Positions 41,143-49,772 of a stretch of 64,000 nt of DNA are shown in pieces. Made by a program: the position numbers and the translations under genes. The stretch's first letter is position 1, and every line of letters starts with the position of its first letter. Under the pieces are notes generated by a model that was given only the letters and a program-made list of their open reading frames with translations, was not told where the DNA came from and did no database searches. Where the stretch lies: positions 1-64,000 of the IMG/VR virus record IMGVR_UViG_3300024262_000018. One strand, given 5' to 3'. The DNA comes from a virus.

Positions 41143-43050
41143 CTATCTTCTTCTACTATTGGGCCAGGAATTGAGTCTTTCTAGATTTTGGGATACTTGT
41201 TGTCCTGTGCCATAGCCTATAGGCCCGCTCATAGAGTTCCACATTCTACTATTAACGCTACCCGCTGTTCCCATATCTATAACTTGACCATTCGGTAGTC
41301 TTTTAACAGCAAAAGAAATCGAGTTATAACAGGCACCGGCGAGACTGTCAACTACATCGTCCGTCGAGACTTCTCCTTCCCTTTTCGGGAAAACAGAATA
41401 ACCAGAAGGAGGCATAAACTTTCTTTGAAGATTAAACATCTCATCTCTCAATAACGCATAAGGAGGGATTTTTAATCTCCCAGAAATGACCAAATTATAT
41501 AATTCATCATATATAGTCATTTTATATTTTTTGCTATAATGAGTGCATTTTGCGGGAATACCAAATTTTCTCAGTTTATTAATGCTGGCTGTACTATTCC
41601 AGATATCATAAGTAATAACCCCAAAATAGAATTTCTTGCGTAACCCAATAACATAATCATCAATAACCTCAGTGTTAATGGGCTGATCCGGCGTAGGATG
41701 CCAATGTTTAATATGGTCAACTACAATGTTAAAATCATTTTTAGATGTTTTTTTATTAAAAAACACTTCTCTATGAACTACAACCAAGGAGTAGTTGTGG
41801 CTGGAAGTCGCGGGGTCTAAATGGGCAAAATAAACGACTCCCGCTTTCCCCATTTTCTCTATCTTGTGGCCAGGCTTAAAACAGTCTTCCACACAATGCC
41901 TTGGGAAGAAGTTCTCTCCACCCATTCCAGAGAATTCAGCCCCGAATTCCATCATAAACTGAACCTCTGTCATATGGCTATTAGTCTCTCTTAAAGATTC
42001 CTCTGTTAGTTCTGGAACAACAGCCCATGTCGGCAATCTACAGGCTAAACGAGATTCTACTTTTGGGGCTTCTTTATAAATTTCATAAAAAATACCGTCC
42101 TCACCTCTGGGAGAAGAGATACTAATAATCTTACTATCATATACTATTCTAGTTTTAGGCTCACCATCATCACCCAAGACTTCAACGCCATTTGCGTCTA
42201 AAACCTTTACAACTCTTTTATATGTGTTAAGAGAGGGAGACATGCTCGTATAAATACGCTCGCCAGATGAAGATCCGCCAGTTTTTTTATAAGATGCAAC
42301 TTCGTCAAGAATCAAAACAAATACACCCTTACCCAAAAGTGAGTCAGAGTTGCTATGCCCAACCTCTATCAATATAGATCCCTTTTTAGGCATTAATTTT
42401 CGTTCGAGTAAATCTTTATTTTCTATTCTATCACTTTGAGTCAAAAGATATATTTTAGATGTTTCCAAACCTTCTGGCATCATCTTATCTTTAAAATATC
42501 TGCTTCCTAATATTCTATCTTTAATTTCTTTAAATGCTGTATCCGCCTGGTCTTTTGCTGTTGCGACTGTTAGAATATTAATTGTAGCGGCAGAAGAAAT
42601 ACCATAAACGGCATATGGATCACCACCGGGACATTCTAACAACTTCATTGCTTCATATGTCGCAATTAGAGACCCGACGAAGTCTTTTCCAGCTCGTCTT
42701 CCCCAAACCAGAACAAGTTCTCTAAAAATATTGTTATCATAATATTTATTTAATGCATCCCCTCGATCACCATCAAATAAACCGTGATCCTTACACAGTT
42801 TAATCTCTTCTTTTGTTAATGATATATGTTCATTGCCAACAGACCCTCTATAGAATATCTTTAAAATTATTTCTTGAAATGGTCGTAATATTATACCTCG
42901 CTCTAATAAATTAAGATAATCAGGGCTATTGCAAAAAGTTATTATATCTGGAATATATTTTTTTTTACCTATATCGGTAGTCTCATTTTCCATGTCACTT
43001 TTCATCTGAGAGATGATATCAGAGATATTTGTATATTTTTTTCTCGGCAT
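41143..43050 (-). CDS. Terminase large subunit
   Basis: The 635-aa packaging motor has all expected sites. The Walker A variant is WGRRAGKDF (about 116-124) and Walker B is VFVLILDEVASY (about 243-254), with a coupling segment ISISSPRGEDG. The RNase-H-like nuclease has Asp residues in HLDPATSSHNYSLVVVH (about 410), VITYDIWNS (about 482) and STDDVVDSLAGA (about 564-568). No intein interrupts it, unlike the portal and protease. An AAGGAC-like site precedes the ATG. It drives DNA translocation into the prohead through the portal and cuts the concatemer. Confidence 0.95.
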   Translation of the reverse strand: MPRKKYTNISDIISQMKSDMENETTDIGKKKYIPDIITFCNSPDYLNLLERGIILRPFQEIILKIFYRGSVGNEHISLTKEEIKLCKDHGLFDGDRGDALNKYYDNNIFRELVLVWGRRAGKDFVGSLIATYEAMKLLECPGGDPYAVYGISSAATINILTVATAKDQADTAFKEIKDRILGSRYFKDKMMPEGLETSKIYLLTQSDRIENKDLLERKLMPKKGSILIEVGHSNSDSLLGKGVFVLILDEVASYKKTGGSSSGERIYTSMSPSLNTYKRVVKVLDANGVEVLGDDGEPKTRIVYDSKIISISSPRGEDGIFYEIYKEAPKVESRLACRLPTWAVVPELTEESLRETNSHMTEVQFMMEFGAEFSGMGGENFFPRHCVEDCFKPGHKIEKMGKAGVVYFAHLDPATSSHNYSLVVVHREVFFNKKTSKNDFNIVVDHIKHWHPTPDQPINTEVIDDYVIGLRKKFYFGVITYDIWNSTASINKLRKFGIPAKCTHYSKKYKMTIYDELYNLVISGRLKIPPYALLRDEMFNLQRKFMPPSGYSVFPKREGEVSTDDVVDSLAGACYNSISFAVKRLPNGQVIDMGTAGSVNSRMWNSMSGPIGYGTGQQVSQNLERLNSWPNSRRR

Positions 43051-43080
43051 TGTTGTCCTTTCGTTAGACCCCGAAACAAA

Positions 43081-45333
43081 TTATGCCTCTTCTTTTCTTA
43101 CGGCATTTAAATAGGCAACCAGTTGTGTATAATCTTTTGGGAGAAATGTCGAATACATCGCCCCATCATAGTTATAAGGTTGTGCGTAAGCCACCCATTC
43201 CTCCTCAAAATCAGTATCAAGCGAGTCATAAAAACCTGCTAATATTTGCCTGTGACCAATACCTCGGAAAAACTGAATAGCACGCTCCCATCGAGGTAAA
43301 CCTCCAGCGTCTAGATTATCATCCTCATCCACAACTTGTTTTTGTCTGTTCCAGTTTATTATTTTCATAGATGCATCAAGACCGAGCCAAGAACCATAAA
43401 ACGAACCAGGATTCATGTACCACGCACCAACCGCTCTCGCGTTATGGTACGGATCGAAAGAGTCGCTCCATGTGGAAACAGTTTTAGATGGATCAGACAA
43501 TTGTATAATATTAAAAATACTAGCAATAAAATCAGCCAATTGCTGTCCCTGTGTCCCAAGGCTCGTACAGGCTGGATCCCAGCCGGACAAACGGATCTCA
43601 TCTGCCATGATAGAGTACTCATCCGGATCCCATTGATTACGCAGCTCTGTCATAATGGTTGACAGCCTAGCTCTATAAACTGTATCACTATAGCAGGGTC
43701 GCCAAGCCCCCCTGTAAAAACCGATATGATAGTAGGAACAAAGAACGACATCATCTGTGCTTAAAGCTGAGCCAACCTTGTTCATTTCAGGGACAGGAGT
43801 ATGCCATATCGAGCCATAGGGCATTGCGGTTCGAATGTTAATATCTTCTGCATTCTCAAAATCAACACCTTCCGTATACGTCGTGAGCCCATCTTCTGAG
43901 GTCATTATAAAAGGTGTATTATCTCGCCGGAGAACGTTCATTATGCCGGCGGGGGCAAATACTAATGTATCGAAGTCAATCGAACCAACCGTGGCGGAGG
44001 TTGATGGAGAAATATAAAAATAAATCTTCTCCGATTCCTGAGTATTAAATGTGAGGTTAATTTCTGTCCAATCCGCGTTAACGCTCTGTTGATAGTTTTG
44101 GAAGGTATATGTGGGGTATTCAACGCCGTCTACCGTACGCCACCCAATAGTAGTAACGCGAATAGTAGAATCATCATAATCTACACTGGCTTTTACGCGA
44201 AATGATACATGAACATAAGTGTGTTCTGTAGGGTCTAACACGCCAACATACCAGGGTGAATCGCCTACAGCGATATTCGTGTTTCCGGCTGGAACGACTG
44301 CATTAAAACGAATATCCAAATCATTCGGATCTGGTACGATAGAACCATCACCTTGCACGATAAACCGCATCTCAGTCGCAGGCATCCCCTCCGCTATAAC
44401 CTCCGCAGACTCGCCATCGGTGTAATAGTTGTCAGTGTAATTACTTGGATTCATACATCCTAACACGAACGTCATGCCAATTTCCCGTGCGTGTTCGCGT
44501 ATCGCAGTCATGCGAGCCAAACTAGCCTCCGACCACTGCTCAATAAACGCCCACCAACTAAATGCGAAAAACACACCTGTGTAACCAGCAGCCAACGCTG
44601 CATCCATAATAGCTATCTGCTCAGTATCATCCCCTTCGTCCTGGCACGAACTACCAGCGAACACCCAATGATTATAATTCCTTAAAATAGGAGAAAGATA
44701 TATATTAAATATAAAAGAAGAAAAACCCATCCATGTTATATAAAAAGTATATGCTCCCACAGTTCTTGTTATAGAATCTCCAATATTTAAAAATGTATAT
44801 TCTCCCGATCCACCAAAATCCCAAACAAACTGATCGTCAGATATCGCTACAGTAAAAGAATTACCATAAACTATAACAGTAGCCGTTGTAAGACCACCGA
44901 TTAAATTAAATTTAATACTTACGTCACTCTCAACAGTATAAGTAGATCCAGCATCTAATATAACATATTCTATATTTTCATCATCTATGGTAAAACCCAA
45001 TCTGTCAGAGAATAAAGCGAAATAATATCCAACCCGGATATCGTTATCTTTGAGATAGGCGTTTAAGTCCCCGTAGCTATTAATAATCCTCTGCTGCAAT
45101 GCTGTGATTACTCTATCTACGGTAGCATATCTATTGATAAAAACAGCGTCATTATTATTGATAGACCTCGAAATCTCATTTTTTAGACTTATAACGGTTG
45201 GGTCATTAACGGGGGCTGCTAAATAAGAAGACGTATTATACATTAACGACTCTATATCATTAATTATATATTCGGACTCTATAATAGAGGATAAGTAGTC
45301 GCTATAATCTTGGTATATCTCTGGAGTAATCAT
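43081..45333 (-). CDS. Tail/receptor-binding protein with glycoside-hydrolase-like barrel
   Basis: The start overlaps the stop of the upstream gene (ATGA). Residues 1-215 of 750 are a helical and beta attachment part with AT-rich codons. From NYNHWVFAGSSCQDEGDD the composition changes to GC-rich. A TIM-barrel-like domain begins (AIMDAALAAGYTGVFFAFSWWAF; TAIREHAREIGMTFVLGCMNPS), interrupted by a carbohydrate-binding-type beta sandwich (about 330-470). It then resumes with EYSIMADEIRLSGWDPACTS, STWSDSFDPYHN and GHRQILAGFYDS. The layout suggests a polysaccharide-degrading tail enzyme; the acid pair could be D and E of MADEIR. The exact family is unknown. Confidence 0.7.
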   Translation of the reverse strand: MITPEIYQDYSDYLSSIIESEYIINDIESLMYNTSSYLAAPVNDPTVISLKNEISRSINNNDAVFINRYATVDRVITALQQRIINSYGDLNAYLKDNDIRVGYYFALFSDRLGFTIDDENIEYVILDAGSTYTVESDVSIKFNLIGGLTTATVIVYGNSFTVAISDDQFVWDFGGSGEYTFLNIGDSITRTVGAYTFYITWMGFSSFIFNIYLSPILRNYNHWVFAGSSCQDEGDDTEQIAIMDAALAAGYTGVFFAFSWWAFIEQWSEASLARMTAIREHAREIGMTFVLGCMNPSNYTDNYYTDGESAEVIAEGMPATEMRFIVQGDGSIVPDPNDLDIRFNAVVPAGNTNIAVGDSPWYVGVLDPTEHTYVHVSFRVKASVDYDDSTIRVTTIGWRTVDGVEYPTYTFQNYQQSVNADWTEINLTFNTQESEKIYFYISPSTSATVGSIDFDTLVFAPAGIMNVLRRDNTPFIMTSEDGLTTYTEGVDFENAEDINIRTAMPYGSIWHTPVPEMNKVGSALSTDDVVLCSYYHIGFYRGAWRPCYSDTVYRARLSTIMTELRNQWDPDEYSIMADEIRLSGWDPACTSLGTQGQQLADFIASIFNIIQLSDPSKTVSTWSDSFDPYHNARAVGAWYMNPGSFYGSWLGLDASMKIINWNRQKQVVDEDDNLDAGGLPRWERAIQFFRGIGHRQILAGFYDSLDTDFEEEWVAYAQPYNYDGAMYSTFLPKDYTQLVAYLNAVRKEEA

Positions 45334-46118
45334 GTATATATTATATCCGAAAAACGGCTGTAGTTATAATCTATCAAATCAGCCTTTTGCCTAATTCTAA
45401 AATAATATTCTTCTCCGCGAGTTAAATATTGCAGAGCGGAACTTTCATATTTTATCCTATATCCCGCAAAGACTGAACTAACACCGGCGGCCGGGACAGA
45501 CACAAATATGTTATCGGCATTTAGGTACTCCCATCCAGTCTGACTAGATTCTGAATCTAAAGAATATAGAATATTAGTAAAATTAACATCAGTAGCGACA
45601 TCTAATTCAAAATGATAAGAAACAGGTGACGAAATTTCATCAAGTATGTCCGTCTCAAAAGTCCAAAACCCTTCTGTATATAGATTATCCGAACTAACAT
45701 CAGTTAATAACTCCGACATGCCAACAAAAAAACTGCTAACCTTAAAGCCCGTATAATCTAGAAAATCTTCTAAATCAACAAGCCTCTCTTCATCATCCTG
45801 ATTTATTCTGGGGATTATTGTCCTAATGGCGTGTCGTAATAATAACTCAACATGTTTTGAGAATCTAGCAATTCGTCTTGCTTCTGAAGAGTCTAATGCC
45901 AAATCGTATGTTCCATATAATAAGGTTGTGGCAGAATCAATTTCGCTATCTGCGATGATTACATTTGTTACTGCGGAAGCGAAAAATTCTTTTCGCCAAT
46001 GATAAACTATATTCCTTGAGAGATAGTTATTTAAATAATTCCACAAAAGAAGTGTTTCCTGCAAAGTAGCAGGCGATGTAAAACTTTCAAAAATATCAGG
46101 TATCTCTGGAGCATTCAT
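45330..46118 (-). CDS. Tail-associated structural protein with FN3-like C-terminal domain
   Basis: The N-terminal half of this 262-aa product is helical (LQETLLLWNYLNNYLSRNIVYHWRKEFFASAV). The C-terminal 110 residues have the strands of a fibronectin-type domain (SYHFELDVATDVNFTNILYSLDS, YRIKYESSALQYLTRGEEYYFRIRQ). It directly precedes, and overlaps by 4 nt, the glycoside-hydrolase-like tail protein, so it probably anchors or chaperones it. No catalytic motif. Confidence 0.65.
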   Translation of the reverse strand: MNAPEIPDIFESFTSPATLQETLLLWNYLNNYLSRNIVYHWRKEFFASAVTNVIIADSEIDSATTLLYGTYDLALDSSEARRIARFSKHVELLLRHAIRTIIPRINQDDEERLVDLEDFLDYTGFKVSSFFVGMSELLTDVSSDNLYTEGFWTFETDILDEISSPVSYHFELDVATDVNFTNILYSLDSESSQTGWEYLNADNIFVSVPAAGVSSVFAGYRIKYESSALQYLTRGEEYYFRIRQKADLIDYNYSRFSDIIYT

Positions 46119-46120
46119 AA

Positions 46121-46735
46121 CTAAATCTCTATTATATCGTTTTTAATATCTTTAATATTGTGAGTTGAGACATACCATCCTAATGGTATATTCGACAATA
46201 TCTTATTAAAATAATGATCATAAGCATTACACCATCTGTATTTCTTTTCTTCGTCTACCCGCGCTATTTTTTTTCTTAAGATGCCGGTCTCTTGTAGAGC
46301 GTATCTTTCTGCCTCTTCTTTTATCTCTTTCCACTCTTTTTCATCTTCTAGCAATGCTCCCCAATGAACTATTTCTCCTTTTTTTGCCGAAGCCCAATGA
46401 TCGATATTATAAGACGATATTTTTATAAACTCTTTAGTAAATTGGAAAGCGTCTGGATTGAACCCCTCTTCTTCTAATTGCGCTTTTTTAAGATTAAAAG
46501 GTAACGTAGATGGATCGGTTATAGATAGTAAATCTTCGTATTCGAAATCAGTTTGTGCTATTATGTCTAGATCTCGTATAGCACAATTAGGTTTATCTTT
46601 ATTTTTAGCATATGATCCCCAGATATAAAACTTATTGATTCCGCTTATATTATATAGGTCACTAGCCAAAGAAGATAAATTACTTTTAATATCTTTTACC
46701 TTTGGCATCGCTTTCTTATACCAGGAGTTGAACAT
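46121..46735 (-). CDS. Nucleotidyltransferase-fold protein
   Basis: The 204-aa product contains FYIWGSYAKNKDKPNCAIRDLDII, the GS...DLD signature of minimal nucleotidyltransferases (polymerase-beta fold). After it comes PFNLKKAQLEEEGFNPDAFQF with the FNLKKAQ motif common to several virion proteins here. The C-terminal part is helical with EEKKYRWCNAYDHYFNKIL. MNT-type enzymes transfer AMP or other nucleotides to proteins or small molecules, often in toxin-antitoxin settings. Its place in the tail operon suggests it could be packaged or modify a virion or host target, an inference. Confidence 0.65.
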   Translation of the reverse strand: MFNSWYKKAMPKVKDIKSNLSSLASDLYNISGINKFYIWGSYAKNKDKPNCAIRDLDIIAQTDFEYEDLLSITDPSTLPFNLKKAQLEEEGFNPDAFQFTKEFIKISSYNIDHWASAKKGEIVHWGALLEDEKEWKEIKEEAERYALQETGILRKKIARVDEEKKYRWCNAYDHYFNKILSNIPLGWYVSTHNIKDIKNDIIEI

Positions 46736-46777
46736 ATTTATCCTTTTTATCTTATTTCTTCCAAATATAATTGGGTA

Positions 46778-47170
46778 TTATACCCCGGCACGCCAATTTA
46801 GATTCAAATTTCCTCCATCAAAGAATACGATTATAAAATCTGTTGTTTGAGCCAATTGAATCGTTACTCTACCCGCTGCTGGCCAATATTTAGGAGATCC
46901 GGCATTGGCGACTCCGCTAGAAGAAACTTGAACATTTGAAGCCCCAGTATCTAACCAAAATTCAAAATAATCGCATCCATCATTAAAATCGATTTGTACG
47001 GCCCCAGCCACACATGGCGTTACACCCTCATCCACCATCGTAAAGCTTCCTTGAGTTGCCGCCTGCCCAGCCAATAGCTGCCTAAGAGCATATGTCATCT
47101 GATCTTGCTTTCCAATCGTCGCGGGCGAATTTGAATATAAATCTAAATCTGTATAATTAGTATCTACCAT
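46778..47170 (-). CDS. Small beta-rich virion protein
   Basis: The ATG at 47,170 with AGGAG 8 nt upstream is chosen; 14 further in-frame codons upstream are excluded. The 130-aa product is rich in Ala, Gly, Thr and Asp, with QAATQGSFTMVDEGVTPCVAGAVQIDF and RVTIQLAQTTDFIIVFFDGGNLNLNWRAG. It looks like a compact beta sandwich such as a decoration or tail-tip protein. It is the first gene of the leftward block. Confidence 0.65.
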   Translation of the reverse strand: MVDTNYTDLDLYSNSPATIGKQDQMTYALRQLLAGQAATQGSFTMVDEGVTPCVAGAVQIDFNDGCDYFEFWLDTGASNVQVSSSGVANAGSPKYWPAAGRVTIQLAQTTDFIIVFFDGGNLNLNWRAGV

Positions 47171-47187
47171 AATTTTTCTCCTGTATC

Positions 47188-47195
47188 TATTTATA
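47188..47195 (-). promoter_or_regulatory. T4-late-like TATAAATA box
   Basis: TATAAATA on the minus strand, 18 nt before the ATG at 47,170 and just ahead of the AGGAG site. It is the consensus of T4-type late promoters and stands at the start of the structural block. A single 8-bp match in AT-rich DNA is weak evidence. Confidence 0.35.
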
Positions 47196-47318
47196 TTCGT
47201 TTTTTTTAACAAAAACCTTTTTACAAAAAAAATATTAAAATTTTCCTAAATGGCTAAACCGAAAAAAATAATTTTATTTTTTTATTGCTTTTTTTAAGCA
47301 TCATGACTATAATGTTAT

Positions 47319-47392
47319 AGCGGTTGGGTGAAACAGATAATCATGCGAGCCTCATAAGTTCGAGATAGCAGGTGCAACTCCTGTAGCCGCAA
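47319..47392 (+). tRNA. tRNA-Met or tRNA-Ile2, anticodon CAT
   Basis: A full cloverleaf can be folded. Acceptor AGCGGTT/AGCCGCA has an A-A mismatch at the first pair, the D arm is GTGA/TCAT, and the anticodon arm is CGAGC-CTCATAA-GTTCG. The T arm is GCAGG-TGCAACT-CCTGT and the discriminator is A. The D loop lacks the usual GG. CAT can be Met, initiator or lysidine-modified Ile; the sequence does not decide. Confidence 0.75.
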
Positions 47393-47578
47393 TTTTACAA
47401 GGTTTGGAAATTTGCCATGAATAATAACATTATATTCTTCGACGCCCCAGCAAATGCCCAACCTGATCCCGCGCAGATATAATCTATATCTTGCGGGATT
47501 CATTTCTTTTCTTTCCTTAAAATGTTTTCCCGCGAGAATTCCCTGCGTTGTTTGAAAAGTTAATAAGAGTTTATATTA
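47393..47578 (+). other. Spacer between two tRNA genes, holding a terminator-like hairpin
   Basis: No open frame of credible quality is seen. The only structure is the hairpin at 47,466-47,510; the rest shows nothing I can name. Confidence 0.6.
47466..47510 (+). terminator. Strong two-part hairpin followed by a T/C-rich tail
   Basis: ATCCCGC pairs with GCGGGAT and, inside it, AGATAT pairs with ATATCT. The stem is followed by TCATTTCTTTT. It lies between the CAT and Pro tRNAs and may end or process the first tRNA transcript. Confidence 0.65.
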
Positions 47579-47652
47579 CGGAGTGTGGGCTAACGGCTGG
47601 CCGCCAGTTTTGGGAACTGGACATCGTGGAGGTTCGAATCCTCTCACTCCGA
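47579..47652 (+). tRNA. tRNA-Pro, anticodon TGG
   Basis: Acceptor CGGAGTG/CACTCCG, D arm GGCT-AACGGCT-GGCC, anticodon arm CCAGT-TTTGGGA-ACTGG (TGG with G37, as in Pro tRNAs), T arm GGAGG-TTCGAAT-CCTCT, discriminator A. No encoded CCA. Confidence 0.93.
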
Positions 47653-47758
47653 TTATAATGCAGTTCACGCCTCTTTTGGGTGAAAGTTCAAATACCCCAA
47701 AGGAATGTGTGAAAAATATACGAATATACTATAGAAACTTTTTATAAAGGAATATGGT

Positions 47759-48541
47759 ATGAAAGTGACATGTGACCAATGTAAAAAAGAATTTGAAAGA
47801 ACTGAAAGAAAAATAAGGATATATAAAACGCATTTTTGTAGTAGAAAATGCCATACTGATTATGTAAAACAGCACAGTACATATACTGAAGAAAAGTGTT
47901 CACATTGTGGAGAAAGTGTTTTCAGGAATAACGGCCAAAAAAAGAATAGTAAAACTGGCATTTATTTTTGTGGCAAGTTATGCCAAAATAGATATTTGGC
48001 AAAAAAATCAAAACTACACATAAATCCCTTTAGCCACCAAAGACGCAAAAAAAGAGTTCTTGAAAAGGCGAATTATACTTGTCAAAAATGCGGATACAAC
48101 AAAGACAAAAAAATGCTAGACATACACCATGCAGACAAAAATCATCACAACAATGCTTGGGACAATTTAAGATGTATATGTTCATGGTGTCATACCAAAC
48201 ATCATAGAAATGTTGAAGAAATAATCGGTCTTTTATCATTATTTGAAAGCACAATAGAACAAGAAAAAATTTTTACCAAAGAGAACAAAAGATATAGAAT
48301 ACCAGATGGACCCAAAAAGTCTGAACTAAATCCAAATTGGAGAAATTCTATTCGACCTAACCAAAGAAAAGTAGAACGTCCCTCTAAAGAAGAATTAGAG
48401 AAATTGGTTTGGGAAAAATCTACAGAAAAAATAGCAAAAGATTTGGGAGTTAGTGGAGTAGCAATAGCAAAATGGTGCAAAATATATGGAATAACAAAAC
48501 CGCCTAGAGGTTATTGGGCGAAAAGATACGCAGGAAAATAG
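47759..48541 (+). CDS. HNH homing endonuclease with C-terminal helix-turn-helix
   Basis: The 260-aa product has two N-terminal Cys pairs (CDQCKKEF, CSRKC, CSHCGES, CGKLC) typical of small zinc knuckles, then an HNH core CQKCGYNKDKKMLDIHHADKN...WDNLRCICSWCHTKHH. The C-terminal domain STEKIAKDLGVSGVAIAKWCKIYGI followed by KPPRGYWAK is a helix-turn-helix shared with the endonuclease at 51,757. Its stop lies 5 nt before tRNA-Ala and it starts about 100 nt after tRNA-Pro. An AAAGGAA site precedes the ATG. It probably spreads within the tRNA region. Confidence 0.88.
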   Translation: MKVTCDQCKKEFERTERKIRIYKTHFCSRKCHTDYVKQHSTYTEEKCSHCGESVFRNNGQKKNSKTGIYFCGKLCQNRYLAKKSKLHINPFSHQRRKKRVLEKANYTCQKCGYNKDKKMLDIHHADKNHHNNAWDNLRCICSWCHTKHHRNVEEIIGLLSLFESTIEQEKIFTKENKRYRIPDGPKKSELNPNWRNSIRPNQRKVERPSKEELEKLVWEKSTEKIAKDLGVSGVAIAKWCKIYGITKPPRGYWAKRYAGK

Positions 48542-48546
48542 CATTC

Positions 48547-48617
48547 GGGGCCGTATTTCAACGGGAGAATATTTGTTTTGCACGCAGAAGATGTCAGTTC
48601 GATTCTGACCGGCTCCA
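48547..48617 (+). tRNA. tRNA-Ala, anticodon TGC
   Basis: Acceptor GGGGCCG/CGGCTCC (one G-T pair), short D arm TTC/GAA, anticodon arm TTTGT-TTTGCAC-GCAGA, T arm GTCAG-TTCGATT-CTGAC, discriminator A. It begins 5 nt after the HNH gene stop. Confidence 0.9.
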
Positions 48618-48620
48618 TAA

Positions 48621-48693
48621 GGTCTTATAGTGTAATGGTTTATCACGCAAGATTGTCGATCTTGAGATCGGAGTTCAATTCTCCGTAAGACCG
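48621..48693 (+). tRNA. tRNA-Asp, anticodon GTC
   Basis: Acceptor GGTCTTA/TAAGACC, D arm GTG/CAC, anticodon arm CAAGA-TTGTCGA-TCTTG, T arm CGGAG-TTCAATT-CTCCG, discriminator G. It lies 3 nt after tRNA-Ala, so the two are co-transcribed. Confidence 0.92.
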
Positions 48694-48777
48694 TTTAACA
48701 AAGTGCATCTATTTCGCATATCGTGTAGAGGCGAAACTTAATTGGCAAGGTTGCCTCCGTTAAAAAGGAAGAACAAA

Positions 48778-48966
48778 ATGACTAGATACAAAGAAATTGA
48801 AGAAGCAATCAAAACAACAGAGAAAATGATATCAAGCATTGAATGTGATCGTAATTTCGATGGACCTGCGACTATTAAACAAATTTTAGAAAATCAAATA
48901 ATAATTATAAAATTACTTTATTATTCTAAAAACCAATCAACAACAACTATAGAGATGGAGGCATAA
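48778..48966 (+). CDS. Small 62-aa helical protein
   Basis: The ATG at 48,778 has AAGGAAG 7 nt upstream. The product (MTRYKEIEEAIKTTEKMI...) is mostly helix with a Cys near residue 20 and an acidic end. It lies one base before the next start. No family is recognised; it begins a run of five small co-directed genes. Confidence 0.55.
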   Translation: MTRYKEIEEAIKTTEKMISSIECDRNFDGPATIKQILENQIIIIKLLYYSKNQSTTTIEMEA

Positions 48967-48967
48967 T

Positions 48968-49201
48968 ATGAAACTTTATTTTTTAGATAAGTGGGGATGG
49001 CCTGTTGAAAGAATTAAAGGAAGATATGTTGTTAATTTTTTACGTCTTTTAATTTATACGCGAAAAATAGCAACAAAAAAGCAATGGGAGACGCGACTTA
49101 GTAAGCATATGAAAAGGATAAAAGCAGGCGAAGGAGGTTCATGCTCACAACAGGTAATAGAAACAGATAGTAAAAAAACGGAGGAGAAGCTCAATGGTTG
49201 A
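48968..49201 (+). CDS. Small basic 77-aa protein
   Basis: GGAGG lies 6 nt before the ATG. The product begins MKLYFLDKWGWPVERIKGRYVVNFLRLLIYTRK and continues basic, with a Gly/Ser/Cys turn (GEGGSCSQQ). It overlaps the next gene by 8 nt. There is no hydrophobic segment long enough for a membrane helix. Function is unknown. Confidence 0.55.
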   Translation: MKLYFLDKWGWPVERIKGRYVVNFLRLLIYTRKIATKKQWETRLSKHMKRIKAGEGGSCSQQVIETDSKKTEEKLNG

Positions 49202-49487
49202 TTTAGGACCAGTAGAAGAAGGATATCTAACTGAAAATGAAGCAAAAGCCCGTGCGCAGATTGATATTAAATATTATAAATTATATTGCATAAAAGAAAA
49301 AATAGTAAAAGATCTTCTGCTTAAAGTCGCATTAGAAAAAATGTTTAACGAAATAGAAACAAGTAACGAAGGGCGGCGATGGACGGAAGCAGAAATTAAA
49401 GAAAAATTAGATCAATTCGTCGGAGTAGAACTTTTATATTATTGGGAGAACAAATACGATGAAAGAGACTACATCGCTATCCATTGA
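49194..49487 (+). CDS. Hypothetical protein, paralogue of the next gene
   Basis: The 97-aa product ends with RRWTEAEIKEKLDQFVGVELLYYWENKYDE, which aligns with the C-terminus of the product at 49,506 (EWASSDIKNECDRQVGWNLLRYLEWKAK). The stretch before it (IVKDLLLKVALEKMFNEI) also corresponds to DIKKDILHDASGPVHFNIL. The pair therefore arose by duplication. An EF-like acidic helix pattern is present but no known motif. Confidence 0.6.
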   Translation: MVDLGPVEEGYLTENEAKARAQIDIKYYKLYCIKEKIVKDLLLKVALEKMFNEIETSNEGRRWTEAEIKEKLDQFVGVELLYYWENKYDERDYIAIH

Positions 49488-49505
49488 AGAAATGGAAAAT
49501 ATAAA

Positions 49506-49772
49506 ATGAAAATTAGCGGTCCCATACAAATATTTGAAACATATGACGAAGCCATTGATTTTTTATATAAACATATTAAAACATATGACTTATCTTATAT
49601 TTCAGAAGATATAAAAAAAGATATTTTACATGATGCGTCTGGACCTGTTCACTTTAATATTCTGCTTAGGCACACAGAGTGGGCATCAAGCGATATAAAA
49701 AATGAATGTGATAGACAAGTAGGCTGGAACCTCTTAAGATATTTAGAATGGAAAGCAAAAAATGAAAAATGA
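49506..49772 (+). CDS. Hypothetical protein, paralogue of the previous gene
   Basis: An 88-aa product starting MKISGPIQIFETYDEAIDFLYKHIK, with the shared C-terminal W..xDIKxxxDxxVGxxLLxYxExK pattern described for 49,194. Its end overlaps the start of the MazG-like gene by 11 nt, so the two are coupled. No function is known. Confidence 0.6.
   Translation: MKISGPIQIFETYDEAIDFLYKHIKTYDLSYISEDIKKDILHDASGPVHFNILLRHTEWASSDIKNECDRQVGWNLLRYLEWKAKNEK

Noticed and set aside
41143-43050. Intein in the large terminase
   Set aside because: Inteins are common here, so it was checked. The ATPase and nuclease motifs run at normal spacing without block A, B or G sequences.
45335-45355. Another TTTTTCGGATATAATATATAC promoter-like element before the gene at 43,081
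   Set aside because: It lies inside the end of the upstream gene, and the two genes overlap by ATGA. It may be coding chance in AT-rich DNA, so it was not listed as a site.
48694-48777. Further tRNA between tRNA-Asp and the 62-aa gene
   Set aside because: It contains GGCAAGGTTGCC and GGCGAAAC-like pieces but no full cloverleaf or T loop could be folded.
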